Source of the DNA: Schistocerca nitens
Lineage: Eukaryota; Arthropoda; Insecta; Orthoptera; Acrididae
Direction: 5' to 3'
NCBI RefSeq assembly: GCF_023898315.1
Contig: NC_064621.1
Span: forward strand, 121,895,561 to 121,959,560
DNA length: 64,000 bases
This document shows positions 33,269 through 45,599 of this stretch, one piece after another. Within the stretch, counting starts at the first letter, position 1. Every line of letters begins with the position of its first letter. The notes beneath the pieces are model-generated. The model did no database searches and was not told the origin of the DNA. It saw only the letters and a list, made by a program, of their open reading frames with translations. Made by a program: the position numbers and the translations under genes.

Positions 33269-35582
33269 CAGGGTGTATACGGGGACAAGGAAAAAATAAA
33301 AAATAAAAAATAAATAAATAAAATAAAATTTTAAAAAATCCCAGGTTATTCCCGGATTTCTCCCAGATATCCAGTTTAAAAAATATGCTTTTTCCCGGGC
33401 GAAAATACACTTTTTCTGTGCTAAGTGACAGTAGGTTTTCTGTAGATTTTCCCTCGGAACTGTACAACTTATCAATCCTTTGAATGGTTAATGTTTTATG
33501 CAACCGCGTAGAACTTCCCGAAAAAAAAAGAAAAGACAGGGCAAAGAAGTTTTGGAGAGAATTTTAATTAAAAAAAGGAGAGAAGTTTTGGAAAGACCTT
33601 TGATTTGCAGCAACATATACGCTGCATATTTTCGTATTATGAAAGTATAAATTCGAATTGCACCAAACTCAGCGCGTTAGTTTCCGGAGCGTTGAAACCG
33701 AGGTTGCGAGTCCTTTTGTAAGCGAATCATATCTCAAGCCACGAGATCTCGCCAGCTGATGACGGTAGCTATTCAGAGCATAGGCGTGTTATAGTCAGCC
33801 AACATCAATATCACTAGTTACATAGCGTGAACACGCAAGAGGAAAAGTTAACGGTTTACATTAATGTACACAGTACCGTATATCTACAAGAAAAGCTAAG
33901 CTTTCACATATAATATTAGTCTCTAAGATTAATATACTACAACAGAAGCTAAGCTTTCACATGTAATATTGATCTTTTTTTTGCGTGTGTTATACTTTAA
34001 GACACATCACACAAATGTGCCAGTAAATTTAAAATTATGACATAAATGTCTCGGCTCGAAATTCATGTAAGTGGCTGGTCCTCAAACCGTTCAGTTTCAA
34101 ACACTCTGTGATTTAGATATCCATCCCACTTTCTCACACATAACATAATTTATCTTGCATAAAAAGAAATTTACTTTGTAAGTAACGCTTTTCTAACCAA
34201 CGTTCGCAATACTATCCGGAGACTGTTAGAAATAGGTTCGATTTACCAGTTTCCAGAGAGCGTCAGAAAACAGGCATTATTGTGCGTTTGCAACTGCAGT
34301 GGTGTAGGAAGTCCGTATGTTCGTGTGTATGAAGCACTAAGAGAACTTACATTACACCATAAAAGAAACAGGGCATCAGAGGATACGCCACAGAGCATCT
34401 GAATTTCGTAAACCATACTAAAATGCATCATTCGGCTTGAAGTGCAAATTGGCTTTTTCCAGGTTCACAATGAAGTAGGTCCCATCTGATATTAAGCTTT
34501 TCAGTGCGGTTTTTGGGATGTAAATTTTCTTGGAGTAGCAGTACTCTACGATCTCATTTTTGGTTCTTTATTATGGCAGAAGATGATAACGTGCACTTGA
34601 AGTTCAGCGAACAGTTGGAACTAGCCAAAACAGTAGAATGAAACACTTCGTTTCAAATAAAATGATTGCCTTGGCAGAAAGATTAATAAAGCCAAATTTC
34701 TTTAGCAAACTTGCAAAAATAACTTCACTATTCTGCAAGTCCATTAATGCTTGACTGCTACTAACTTGGAAATAAAATAAAATCAGAAAACTGAAATTAA
34801 TAATATATTTTTGCCCCCCGTAATTATGTGAATGTATTTTAATTCGCTTGATAGCTCCCGGCCACAGAAATAAGTTTTGTTTTCATTTGACGTGGGAGCT
34901 GTACGCGAAGAGAAGCAGCGAAATCACTTTAATGTAAACACAGGTCACATGGAGGTAACCCCGTCCACACTACAACTCAGACAACTCTGTGTAAGCGTGA
35001 ATCAGGCAGCTAGGATGCGCGAGAAAAATTTTTCTCGTTTGCATCTGGCTGCTTGCTGCTACTACCGATACAGCTAAAAGCCAAACTTCAAGTAGCGGGA
35101 GAAGGTACCGCTTATACACGAGTCAAATGCGCATGCGCAACAGACCGCTGGCAATTGGTCAAACGAACCTAATGTGAACAGTTGTGACGTCATGCTCATA
35201 GCAAGCAGTTTACTGTTACGAAGAATTACAGTCTGCGCCCTACGGCCTTTGACATATTTTTGCTATTTGCAGACGCTTGTACGTGCACGGTTTTTTGTTG
35301 TTGTAAATTGCACATTTCCTTTGCCACTGAAGTTTTATTTATTTCTCCTCTCGTTTATATTTTATTGCTGCAGTATCATTCTCCAGTAGCAGGATACAAT
35401 AACATTCTTTGCTAGAGAATCAATTCTGCAGTCAAAACTACAAAAATTTAACTGAAAGCTAAAACAATGAAAAATTCCCGGAATTCCGAAAAATTCCCGG
35501 GTTTTTCCCGGTTTTCTCGCGGATGAAAAAATTCCCGGGTTTTTCTCGGATTTCCCGGTTGTCCTGGATCGTATACACCCTG
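33269..35582. mobile_element. 2.3-kb DNA element with CAGGGTGTATACG inverted ends
   Basis: The left end CAGGGTGTATACGGGGACAA and the right end (reverse complement CAGGGTGTATACGATCCAGG) share the outer 13 bp exactly. Both subterminal regions carry repeated CCCGGG(A/T)TTTTT-type motifs (33340-33440 and 35470-35560). ATGAA flanks both sides (33264-33268 and 35583-35587), a possible 5-bp target duplication. There is no transposase ORF, so it is likely non-autonomous. It inserted near the 5' edge of the LINE at 30210-33215. Truncated relatives lie at 50695-52291 and 56189-57916. The superfamily is unresolved; hAT-like CAGGG ends are possible, but the target duplication is not 8 bp. Confidence 0.85.
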
Positions 35583-35587
35583 ATGAA

Positions 35588-37025
35588 CTAATGATCATTG
35601 CTGTTGAAGTATCTCCATAGCTGAATCTCATTGTGAACTCTGAAGGATTCAACTCGCATTTCCCAATCATTAGAAATTTAAACAGTCATACCTAAACTGA
35701 GGAACTCGTGCTGTTGACACAATTGGTAATCCTACACAAATGACAATCAAGCAAAGGAAAGAAACAATAAACCATACTGAGGTCATACAAACCAACAAAA
35801 ACACCAAAGAAACTATGAATTCCTCAAATCCAAAGAGAAAAACTAAGTCAATGTTGAAGAATCACAATCCAATACACTTTCCAAATATTACACATGCTGC
35901 GAAATAATTTCATGCGCATACGTTACACTGTTACATAGTTTAGTGATAATTTTATCCCACATGAGTAATTCTGCTGTTGCAGATTTATGAAGGTACTCAT
36001 TTCATTTGCCGAAACCGTTAAAAACTAATCTCTATGCTAAACTTAATGCATTCATTTGGTAGTTAAGCTTTTATGATGACTTTTTAGTCACACAACACAA
36101 CCCACCAGGACAGCAGTCACAGTGACCATCCCACAGATCAATGATCCCCCGCCCCCCTCGCTTCCATCATCCCAGAATAAAAGGTAGCTCATGTGTTATT
36201 TTAGGGTTCGGCAGACAAGCTACAGCACCACATGGAATAATGTCTGCTTGGATAATTGTATAGTTAAGTATTTCTAGAGGCATGTATGATGTCAGACTTG
36301 CACGTAGAGCTGTAGCAAACCTCGAACTACTGATTTAACGTTCTCTTGTTAACAACTGTCTAAGTCAGATACACCTGTCTGCAGCAAGTGAAATGTTAAA
36401 AACAGATAATAGGGCAGAAAAATGAATATATTAATTTATTTATTGACAGGTTACCTTATATTAGCCAGCGTTTGGCATACAACACACAACCGAATATGGG
36501 TTGTGTTTGATAATTTCGTTAAAAAATCACTATATGTTACTCCTGTTAACCATTAACCAAAAGTATCCTAAAGAATAAACATAAAAAGAAATGGTTAAAA
36601 TTTTATACCGATAAGGTGGCTCTCATTACAGATGCTCAGACTATAAAAACATATAAAAATTATTGTGAGCGAGGGCGTAAGTTTGACGACACTTCTGCAA
36701 GAAGTTGTTTACAATATAAGAAAACTACAAAGACAAACAGTCCCTGGCCAAAAAACTGGCCTGTTAACATTTCATAGAAGATGCTCCAAACAAATGCAAA
36801 GCAGCATATGACTATATCAAAGAAAATTCCCAAAACCACACACAAGACAAGTACTCGCCCCAGAAAAAGTAAATGATTACTTCCTAACTTCAGTGAGCCG
36901 AAAAACAAAATCGAGCGAAACTGCATAAGTGCATTAAATAACCTTCGTGCTGGGCCAATGGGACTTGTCACTGCCAAGGAAATTGTAAAAGCTGTGTCAA
37001 GTTTCTCCAAAAGCTTGGACTGTCA
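35588..37025. other. intron sequence, possible LINE scrap
   Basis: Mostly unassigned. Near 36855-37020 the plus strand weakly resembles a LINE linker (EKVNDYFLTSVSRKTKSSE, then GLVTAKEIVKAVSSFSKSLD after a frame change), too decayed to classify. Confidence 0.35.
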
Positions 37026-37029
37026 TGGG

Positions 37030-39125
37030 TTTTTAAACTGTTGTTGTTGTGATCTTCAGTCCAGAGACTGGTTTGATGAAACTCTCCATGCTACTCTATC
37101 CTGTGCAATATGCTTCATCTCTGAGTAACAACTGCAACATATATCATTCTGAATCTGTTTAGTGTGTTCATGCCTTGGTCTTCCTCTACAATTTTCACCC
37201 CCAACACTTACCTCCAGTTCTAAATTCATGATCCCTTGATGACTCAGAACATGTCCTACCAACCGATCCCTTCTTCTAGTCAAGCTGTGCCATAAATTCC
37301 TCTTCTCCCAAGTCTATTCATTACCTCCTCATTAGTTATGTGATCTTTCCATCTAATCTTCACCATTTGTCTGTAGCACCACATTTCAAAAGCTTCTATT
37401 CTCTTCTTACCTAAACTGTTTACTGTCCATGTTTCACTTCCATACAAATACTTTCAGAAGAGACTTCCTGACACTTAAATCTATACTCAATGGCAAGAAA
37501 AGCGTTTCCAAAGAAGAGAAATTTGTTAACATTATCAGTCTACATTTTATATCCTCTCTACTTTGACCATCATCAGTTATTTTGCTCCCCAAATAGCAAA
37601 ACTCATTTACTACTTTAAGTGTCTCATTTCCTAATCTAATTCTCTCGGCATCACCTGATTTAATTTGACTACATTCCATTATCTTTGTTTTGCTTTTGTT
37701 GATGTTCATCTTATATCCTCCTTTCAAGACACCACTGTCCATTCCTTTCAGCTGCTCTTCCAGGTCCTTTCCTATCTGACAGAATTACAATGTCATCGGC
37801 GAACATCAAAGTTTTTATTTCTTCTCCATGGATTTTAATTCCTACTCCAAATTTTTCTTTTGTTTCCTTTACTGCTTGCTCGATATACAGATTGAATAAC
37901 ATCGGGGATAGGCTACAACCCTGTCTCACTTCCTTCCCAACCACTTTCATGCCCCTCGACTTGTGTAACTGCCATCTGGTTTCTATACAAATTGTAAATA
38001 GCCTTTTGCTCCTGTATTTGACCCCTGCCACCTTCAGAATTATACCAGGCAACATCCTCAAAAGCTTTCTCAAAGTATACGAATGCTAGAAACGTAGGTT
38101 TGCCTTTCCTTAATCTAGCGTCTAAGATAAGTCGTAGGGTCAGTATTCCCTCACATGTTCCAACATTTCTATGGAATCCCAACTGATTTTCCTGAGGTCA
38201 GCTTCTACCAGTTTTTCCATTCGTCTGTAAAGAATTCATGTTAGTATTTTGCAGCTGTGATGTATTAAACTGATAGTTCGGTGATTTTCACACCTAACAC
38301 CATCTGCTTTCTTTGGGATTGAAATTAATATATTCTTCTTGAAGTCTGAGGGGATTTCGTCTGTCTTATACATCTTGCTCACCACATGGCTGGCTCTCCC
38401 ATGGCTATCAGTAGTTCTAATGGATGTTGTCTACTCCCACGGTCTCGTTTCGGCTTAGGTCTTTCAGTGCTCTGTCAAATTCTTCACGCAATATCATATC
38501 TCCCATTTCATCTTCATCTACGTCTCCTTCAATTTCCATAATACTGTCCTCAAGTACATTGCCCTTGTATAGACCCTCTATATACTCCTTCCACTTTCCT
38601 GCCTGCCTTTCTTTACTAGAACTGTTTTCCCATCTGAGCTCTTTATATTCATACAAGTGGTTCTCTTCTCTCCAAAGGTCTCTTTAATTTTCCTGTAGGT
38701 TGTATCGATCTTACCCCTTGTGATATATGACTACATCTTTACATCTGTCCTGTAGCCATCCCTGCTTAGCCATTTTCCACTTCCTGTCAATCTCATTTTT
38801 GAGGTGTTTGTATTCCTTTTGGTCTGTTTCATTTACTGCATTTTTATATTTTCTCCTTTCATCAATTAAATTCAATATCTCTTCTGTTACCCAAGGATTT
38901 CTACTAGCCCTTGTCTTTTTACCTACTTGATCCTCTGCTGCCTCCACTATTTCATCTCTCAAAGCTATCCATTCTTCTTCTACTGCATTTCTTTCCCCCA
39001 TTCTTGTCAAATCATTCCCTAATGCTCTCTCAGAAACACTCTATAATCTCTGGTTTTTTTTCAGTTTTTGGGGGTACCTCAAGAAATTCATCCCTAAGAA
39101 AAAACTAATCTCTCTTAAATTCACT
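37030..39125 (-). mobile_element. RTE-like LINE, 5'-truncated
   Basis: In minus order: an endonuclease/linker piece (EKKPEII, then RKYKNAVNETDQKEYKHLKN and MAKQGWLQDRCKDVV, 39100-38711), then GKWKEYIEGLYKGNVLEDSI (38600), an RT with KAFEDVAWYN and EGHESGWEGSETGL, GKEVRQGCSLSPMLFNLYIE (37990), and an intact catalytic box TLMFADDIVILSD (37810). Then LKGGYKMNINKSKTKIMECS, FCYLGSKITDDGQSREDIKC, and the C-terminus RLVGHVLSHQGIMNLELEVS, GGENCRGRPRHEHTKQIQND. The 3' end finishes in an (ACA)n-like tail at 37030-37045. Frameshifts split the ORF, but it is the best-preserved RT of this family here. Confidence 0.88.
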
Positions 39126-39287
39126 GTACCAAGTACAAAGTAGGTGCCTTGGATGGAGCTTCATCCCCCCATGCCTCTCTAAGCCGATCTCCACATTGTT
39201 TAGGTGTTACTGGCAATTTAAAACTGGAAAAGGCTTAGTCCAGAAATGTTCTCTACCAAAATTTATTTTTTGGTGCCCATAAAATCT

Positions 39288-39366
39288 TGAAATGAAGATA
39301 TTAGAGACAGTAAAAGACTTGGAAGAGCAGTTAAACGGAACAGACAGTATCTTGAATGGAGGGTAT
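39288..39366 (+). mobile_element. short RTE-like LINE fragment
   Basis: ETVKDLEEQLNGTDSILNGG is encoded on the plus strand, equal to the LEEQLNG segment of the RT in neighbouring copies. Only about 80 bp survive. Confidence 0.65.
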
Positions 39367-39554
39367 ACCAGAGCAGATAAAGTTAAGGTGACTTTTCAAA
39401 TTGCATGGGCAACGTACATTAGATTATTGATCTTTTCTTTGTTATGTTGGTACACATATCCCGAAAATATGTTCACAGTTTCAAGTTTACAGCATACTTC
39501 ACTTGTTTTTGACAGATAGAAAGGTTAGACGTGTTTCAGCATTTTCGACAAATT

Positions 39555-40140
39555 TCGATTACTATAAGAAATGGAGCAAAGAATCTGCATCAATTTTTGT
39601 GTGAAAAATGGAATCAAGTGCTCTAAAACACATTAAATGTTGACAGAGGCATACGGTGAGTATGCTCTAAGTAATAACTTTGTTTATAAGTGGTACAAGC
39701 TCTTCCAATATGGCTGAGAAGATGCCAATGACAAACCTCACTCTGGAAGCCCCAGCACAATGACAGCAGATGATAACGTCAAAGCTATGAGGAAAATCGT
39801 AGATTACCATAAGAGAAGTTGCTGAGGATGTTGGCATATCGGTCGGCTCGCGTTATGCAATTTTTTCGGATATTTTGGGCACGAGATGTGAGTCAGCAAA
39901 GTTTGTTACCAAGCTTCTCAATTCTGATCAGAAGAACTGTCACATGCGCATCCCACAAGAGCTCTTGAATGACATCAATGATGATCCTTGTTTTCTCAAA
40001 AGGGCAGCAAAACATAGATTTACGTTTATGACATCGAAACCAAAGCCTGATCATCCCAATGGAAGCATCCAGGAGGACCAAGACGGGAAAAAGCACGCCA
40101 AGTTCAACCAAATGTCAAAGTTTTGCTTACTTCTTCATCC
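39555..40140 (+). mobile_element. mariner transposase relic, 5' half
   Basis: Plus-strand pieces: RICINFCVKNGIKCSK, then LTEAYGEYALSNNFVYKWYK, then DANDKPHSGSPSTMTADDNV, then REVAEDVGISVGSRYAIF, then ILGTRCESAKFVTKLLNSDQ and DDPCFLKR...TFMTSKP. This is the HTH plus linker part of a mariner transposase. It stops abruptly at a C run (40139-40153), beyond which LINE sequence begins. Confidence 0.8.
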
Positions 40141-40154
40141 CCCCCCCCCCCCCT

Positions 40155-40775
40155 TCGTTATGCAGTTTTCATCACGCTATGTCATCCATTTTTGCTCCAA
40201 AAATTTTCCTCAATTTTTGTTGTCAAATACTCGAAATGGCTTTTCATTTTGCACAGTAAGAAACCAAGTCTCACACCCATACAGCATAACTGGTAGAATA
40301 ATAGCTTTGTATATTCTAATCTTTAAATTCCTAGACAATATCCGTGATGAAAGTAATGTATTCAGTGAGAAATAGCACAGATTTCCCACCTGTAATCTCT
40401 TCTTCAGTTCGGATTCAATCTCATTTCTTGAAGTGATGTCCACGCCTAGATACTTAAATGTGTTCACTTTTTCAAACTGCATTTCTCCAACTCTTAACAT
40501 TTCCTGATCTACTGCTGTTGGCATTCTAGTAGTAACCAGGTATTTAGTTTTGTCTTCACTTATCCTTAGACCTACATCTTCACTAGCCTTTATTAACGCA
40601 TTCACATTTGCTGTTACAGATTCTTTCCTATCGCTAATGTTGTTTACATCATCTGCATACCCTAATATCTTCATATTTCCATTTAACTCCACGCCCTCTG
40701 AATTATCTGCACTCATTCGTACAATATATTCTAGGACTAAATTAAAAAGTAGCGGAGACAGGGCATCTCACTGCT
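40155..40775 (-). mobile_element. non-LTR retrotransposon RT fragment (separate family)
   Basis: The minus strand encodes a 168-codon open frame (40716-40210) with GYADDVNNISDRKESVTANV, LRISEDKTKYLVTTR, KVNTFKYLGVDITSRN and IILPVMLYGCETWFLTVQN. Immediately upstream, after a stop, is DALSPLLFNLVLEYIVRM. This is the RT palm and thumb, with both catalytic Asp residues kept. It differs from the RTE-like copies around it. It is a fragment, not an entire element. Confidence 0.85.
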
Positions 40776-40849
40776 TAAGTACGTTCTTTATTACAAATTT
40801 TTCTGACTCCAAATTCCCCACATGTACTCCACACATAAGTAGTAGATGT

Positions 40850-41425
40850 GTTTTGCAATTTGGGTAGCAAAATAACTGACAATTGTCGAAGTACAGAGGA
40901 TATAAAATGTAGACTGGCAATAGCAAGGAAAGTGCCTCTGAAGAAGAGAAATTTGTTAATGTAGAGTACAGATTTAAGTGTCAGGAAGTCCTTCCTGAAA
41001 GTATTTGTATGGAGTGCAGCCATGTATGGACATGAAACATGGATGGTAAACAGTTTCCGTAAGAAGAGAATAGAAGCTTTTGAAATGTGGTGTTACAGGA
41101 AAATGGTGGTGATTAGATGGGAAGATCACATAACTAATGAGGTGGTAATGAATATAACTAGGGAGAAGAGTAATCTGCGGCACAATCAGACCACAAGAAG
41201 GGACATCAAAGGAACACCAATTTAGTACTGGAGGGAAGAACGAGGGGGGGGGGGGGGGGTAAAAATTGTAGAGGGACACCAAGAGATGAATACAGTAAAC
41301 AGATTCAGAAGGATGTAGGTTGCACTAGTTACCTGAAGATGAAAAGGCTTGCACAGGATAGAGTACACGGAGAGCTGCAGCACACCAGACTTTGGACTGA
41401 AGACGACAACAACAACAAATCAACA
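40850..41425 (+). mobile_element. RTE-like LINE, 3' fragment
   Basis: Encodes the thumb and C-terminus (DLSVRKSFLKVFVWSAAMYG, HETWMVNSFRKKRIEAFEMW, CYRKMVVIRWEDHITNEV), with stops, and finishes with GGACTGAAGACGACAACAAC, an (ACA)n tail. A G run at about 41245-41259 replaces part of the Arg-rich GRP region. Confidence 0.82.
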
Positions 41426-41739
41426 TAGAGTAAACAGAACAAGCTCTACCCAATAATCAACTCGAAGAACATTAGAAAGTAGCCATCACATGCACAAATC
41501 ACCTTCATTTGTTTTTACACCCTTGACATCCCACACATTTTCAGGGTTGTCCTCGTACGACTAAACCTGGTCCCACCTTACTTCCTCAAACTGAACTGAA
41601 CCAGTAGAAACCATTACATTCATCTGGCAAGCATATCTATCACCATTTTCCCAACAATAGACTCAGACATCACATTCCTTGAATTATTCATGTTTGGAGC
41701 AATCAAAACCACTTTCAACCATTCTCCAGTTCAGCCTTG

Positions 41740-42920
41740 TCATAGTGGGGTAGCCTGTGTGCGTAAATGATACAGACAACTGTACTGTAGGTGCACCCAC
41801 AATGGACGGGGAATGTAGGCAGAGACCAGACTAGCCTATGGTTCCTGAAGAAAAGCAGCTGCAGGAACAACAGCCTGGATGATTGAAAGATATGGACTTG
41901 TCATATTAGTCAATATGGCCTTACTGTTTTGGAATTGCAAAAGGCTGAAAGCAAAAAGAACTTGCTGTCTTGCAGAGGTACAATAGTTCCCCATTCAGAT
42001 ATCCAAATGCAACTGTATTCAAGAGGATATTGTCATCAGGAAGAAAAATATATGTTGTTCTACGGATCAGAGAATGGAATGTTAAGATCCCTTACTAGGA
42101 TAAGTAGGCTGGAAAATTTGAAACGAGAAATGGATTGGTTGAAGTTAGATACAGAGAAGTTGAGTCTTAAAACAAACAGGAGTGAGTACAGGGTTACACA
42201 AACAAAATCAAATATAGGCAAATGTAACTGTAGGTTTAATAATGAATAACAGAACAGAAATTTCGGTAAGCTTCTATGAACGGCATAAAGAACACATCAC
42301 TGTAGCCACGATATACGCAATGTGAATACAGATCACAAGAACACAAGTTTATATGCCAACTGGTTTCACAGATGATGAACACATTGAAAGAATATATAAT
42401 GAGATAAACAAATTATTCAGATAGTTAAGGGGAACAAAAATGGTGAAGCAGAATACGCATTCAATAGTAGGAAAAGGAAGAGAAGGAAAAATAGTAGGAG
42501 AACATGGACTGGAGGGAAAAGAATGAAAGTGGAAGCCATCTGCTAGAATTTTGCACAGAATAAAATCAATCATCACTAATTCTTGGTTTAAAAAGCATTA
42601 AGTAAGACTGTATACACGGAACCTGGGAATTTCATATTTATTGTATTCTGGTACAGAGGAGATTTCGAAGTTACATTTTAAACTGTGTGACATTTACAGG
42701 GGCAGATGTTAACACTGACCATAATTTATTGGTTATGAACTGTATGTTAAACTAATTTTCCTAAAATGCAGGAAATTAAGGAGATGAGGCATTAATAAAT
42801 TGGAGGAACCAGAGGTTGCTGAATGTTTCAGAGGGAGCATTAGACAACACTGGACTGAAAGGGGGAAAGGGATACCAAGCAAGAGTATGCAGCTTTGAGA
42901 GGTGATTCAGGGAAGGCTTT

Positions 42921-42961
<41 letters not shown>

Positions 42962-43055
42962 CAAATGAACCAGGCAAAAGGAAATACAGGCATCTAAAAG
43001 ATGAGTCTGAAAGAACGTGCAAAATGGCTTAGCAGGAATGGCAAGAGAACAAATT
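41740..43055 (+). mobile_element. RTE-like LINE, 5' half, interrupted by a mariner
   Basis: The 5' region (41740-41960) matches the leader of the copy at 5028. A broken endonuclease follows (GRGDFEV, then FTGADVNTDHN-like near 42700, the 'PGADVGSDH' motif). A GA tract lies at 42924-42959. The linker AKWLSRNGKR ends at 43055, where mariner sequence starts; the LINE continues at about 43920. Many stops and frameshifts. Confidence 0.75.
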
Positions 43056-43915
43056 ATGAGCCATGTTCAAAAATTCCAGAATATTTGTAATTGTGCGAAA
43101 ATGTTACGTTGGAGCAAAATGCAATTAGCATCCTTGCACACACCTGTGGTTAATGTGTAATTGCCAGAAGTTTCACTGTTGTACATTTGTTAGTTATTGT
43201 TTAGTGCTGTATTGAGTGGAACACTGTTTCCCACAGTTTGTGAATTTCGCGATGGCCGAGTTAGAAGAGCAACACGTCTGCATCAAATTTTGCATGAAAC
43301 TCAAGAAACACCAAATGATGCAGGAAGCCTATGGTGGTGAGTGCTTAAGCTGTACTCAGTGTTACAAATGGTTCACACAGTCTAAAAATTACCAGGCAGA
43401 AGTTAAAGATGACCATCGTTCAGGATGCCCTTCGATGTCTACCAACGACTTTGAAGGATTAGTTCACCATTAATTTGAGTCACATGGACAAACCGTTAAT
43501 CGGTGCTTCTATCGGGATGTGTGACGATGCCTGCAGAAAACTTGAGAAGGAAATTGCCTGAAATGTTGCGAGACAATTCATGGTCCTTGCATCACAATAC
43601 CACACCCACACGTTCACCTTTGTTGGTGACTCATTCTCCACACTCTCCAGACCTGGCCGAAAACCCCCATTGAAAGGATGAAAACTTGCAAAGATAGAGA
43701 AGATAAAAGAAAATTCGCAGACAGTGCTTCATGTGATCCAACAAGAGGCATACCAAGACTGCTTCAGGAAGTAGAAACAACACTGGGAGTGGTGTATTAA
43801 CTGTGGAGGAGAGTATTTGAAGGAAATCATACATGGTAAGTGAAAGGTTAATGTATCAAAATTCTTTGGACAAAGTTCCAATTTTTTTTTAAACAGACCT
43901 TGTACAGGCTGTAGA
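43056..43915 (+). mobile_element. mariner transposon, internally deleted, inside a LINE
   Basis: It starts TTCAAAAATTCCAGAATATT, a mariner-like terminus, and ends with a diverged inverted copy near 43860-43900. The coding relic holds the N-terminal HTH (MAELEEQHVCIKFCMKLKKH, then YGGECLSCTQCYKWFTQSKN, then DDHRSGCPSMSTND). After a gap comes a C-terminal part with LLVTHSPHSPDLAENPH and EAYQDCFRK..QHWEWCINCG GEYLK (with a frameshift). The middle of the catalytic domain is missing. Confidence 0.82.
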
Positions 43916-45480
43916 AACATGCCTGACTAGTGGTAAAACGGATGTCGCCTACAGTAAAATTGAAGAGACTTTTGGAGAAAAGAAAAGCAACTGCACAAAT
44001 ATCAAGAGCTCACATGACAAGCAATTACTAGGCAAAGAAGGGAAAGTTGGAAAGTGGAAAGACACTGTAAGAGGATCTATAAGGGAGTAAGCTTGAGCTC
44101 TACAAAAAGACAAGAGGAAGTAGGTGAAGTCGAAACTGCAAGTGTAATAGAGCAAAAACAACTGACAAAGTACTGAAAAATTAAGTTGATACAAGGCCCC
44201 TAAAGTCAACAACAATCCCTCAGAATTACTGGGATCTTAGGGAGCCAGCTATGATGAAATTATTCCACTTGGGGTGCAAAATACAAGAGACAATTGAAAT
44301 AACCTCACTCTTCAGGACGAATAGAATCATTTCAATTCCAATGAAAGCAGTTGCAGACAGGTGTTAGGACTACCAAACCATCAGTTTAATAAATCATGGT
44401 CACAAAATATCGACACGGATTATTTACAGAAGACTGGAAAACTTTAAGTCTGCCTCAGAAGATCAATTTGGGTTCTACATAAATATGGCAACATATGAGC
44501 CAATACTGATCCTACATTTTATAGTAGATAATAGAGTGAACAAAGGCAAACCTATGTTCACTGAATTTGTAGCTTTAAAGAAGGGTTTTGACATTGCTGA
44601 CTGGATTAAACTCCTTGAAAATTTGAAGTTAGCAGGGACAAAATACAGAAATTGGAAGAGTATACCCACTTTGTACAAAAACTTGAGTGCAACTGTAAGA
44701 GCCGATGGACACGAAAGGAAAGCAGTATTTGAAAAGTGAGTGAGACAAGGTTATAACATATCCCTGACATTATCCCATATGTAGACTGAGAAGCAGTAAA
44801 CAAAAACAAGGAAAAAGTTAGAAAGAGAATTGAAGTTCAAGGAGGGTAAACAAAAACTTCTGAGTCTTATCGATAACATCAGAATTTTGTTAAGAGACAG
44901 TTAAGGACCTAGAAGAGCAGTTTAAGGGAATGTATGGTGTCTTGAAAAGAGAAGGAGACAAGCAGCAACAAAAGAAAATTAAAGGTAATGGAATGTAGTT
45001 GAATAAAATTAGACAATGCTGAGGGAATTAGATTAGGAAATGAAGCACTGAAATAAGCAGATGGATTTTATTATTTGGGCAGCTACATAATTGAGAATCG
45101 CTGAAATTGAAATAACAGAAAACGGATTTTGACAGTGGCTAGAACAGCATTTCCGGAAGAGAGAAATTTTTTAATATCTGATACAGATTTAAATGCTGGG
45201 AGGGCTTTTCTGAGGATTTCTTTGAAGTGTAGCCCTGTACAGAAGTGAAAGGTGGACAATAAGCAGTTCAGACAATAATATAAATAAAAGCTTTGGAAAT
45301 GTAGTGCAACACAACAATGTTAAAAATATATGATGGAGAGACTGAGTAACCAATGGATGAGGTACTGCACTGAAGTGTGGAAAAATTAAATTTTTGGCAC
45401 ATGTTGACGAAAGAAGAGACCAATTTATACAACACATCCTCAGATAGCAAGGAATAGTCAATATGGTAATGGAAGGAGAG
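43916..45480 (+). mobile_element. RTE-like LINE, 3' half (continuation)
   Basis: Picks up in the linker (KRKATAQISRAHMTSNY, then GKVGKWKDTVRGSIRE) and the RT fingers (GSASEDQFGFYINMAT, then NKGKPMFTEFVALKKGFDIA and DWIKLLENLKLAGTKYRNWK), with broken palm and thumb pieces to a C-terminal scrap near 45450. It ends beside a TG tract. Together with 41740-43055 it is one nearly full-length dead copy. Confidence 0.78.
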
Positions 45481-45511
45481 GGGAGCGGGGTGGGATGTTT
45501 GGAGTGGTTTT

Positions 45512-45515
<4 letters not shown>

Positions 45516-45564
<49 letters not shown>
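45516..45564 (+). repeat. (TG)n microsatellite followed by a G run
   Basis: Perfect TG run followed by GAGGAGGGGGG. It lies at the 3' end of the LINE copy. Confidence 0.95.
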
Positions 45565-45567
<3 letters not shown>

Positions 45568-45599
45568 AGGGGGGGGGGGGAGGGTGCTGTGTGGCCACT

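Noticed and set aside
36660-37010. 116-residue minus ORF with hydrophobic stretches
   Set aside because: The opposite strand weakly resembles a LINE linker; the hydrophobic frame is probably its antisense shadow.
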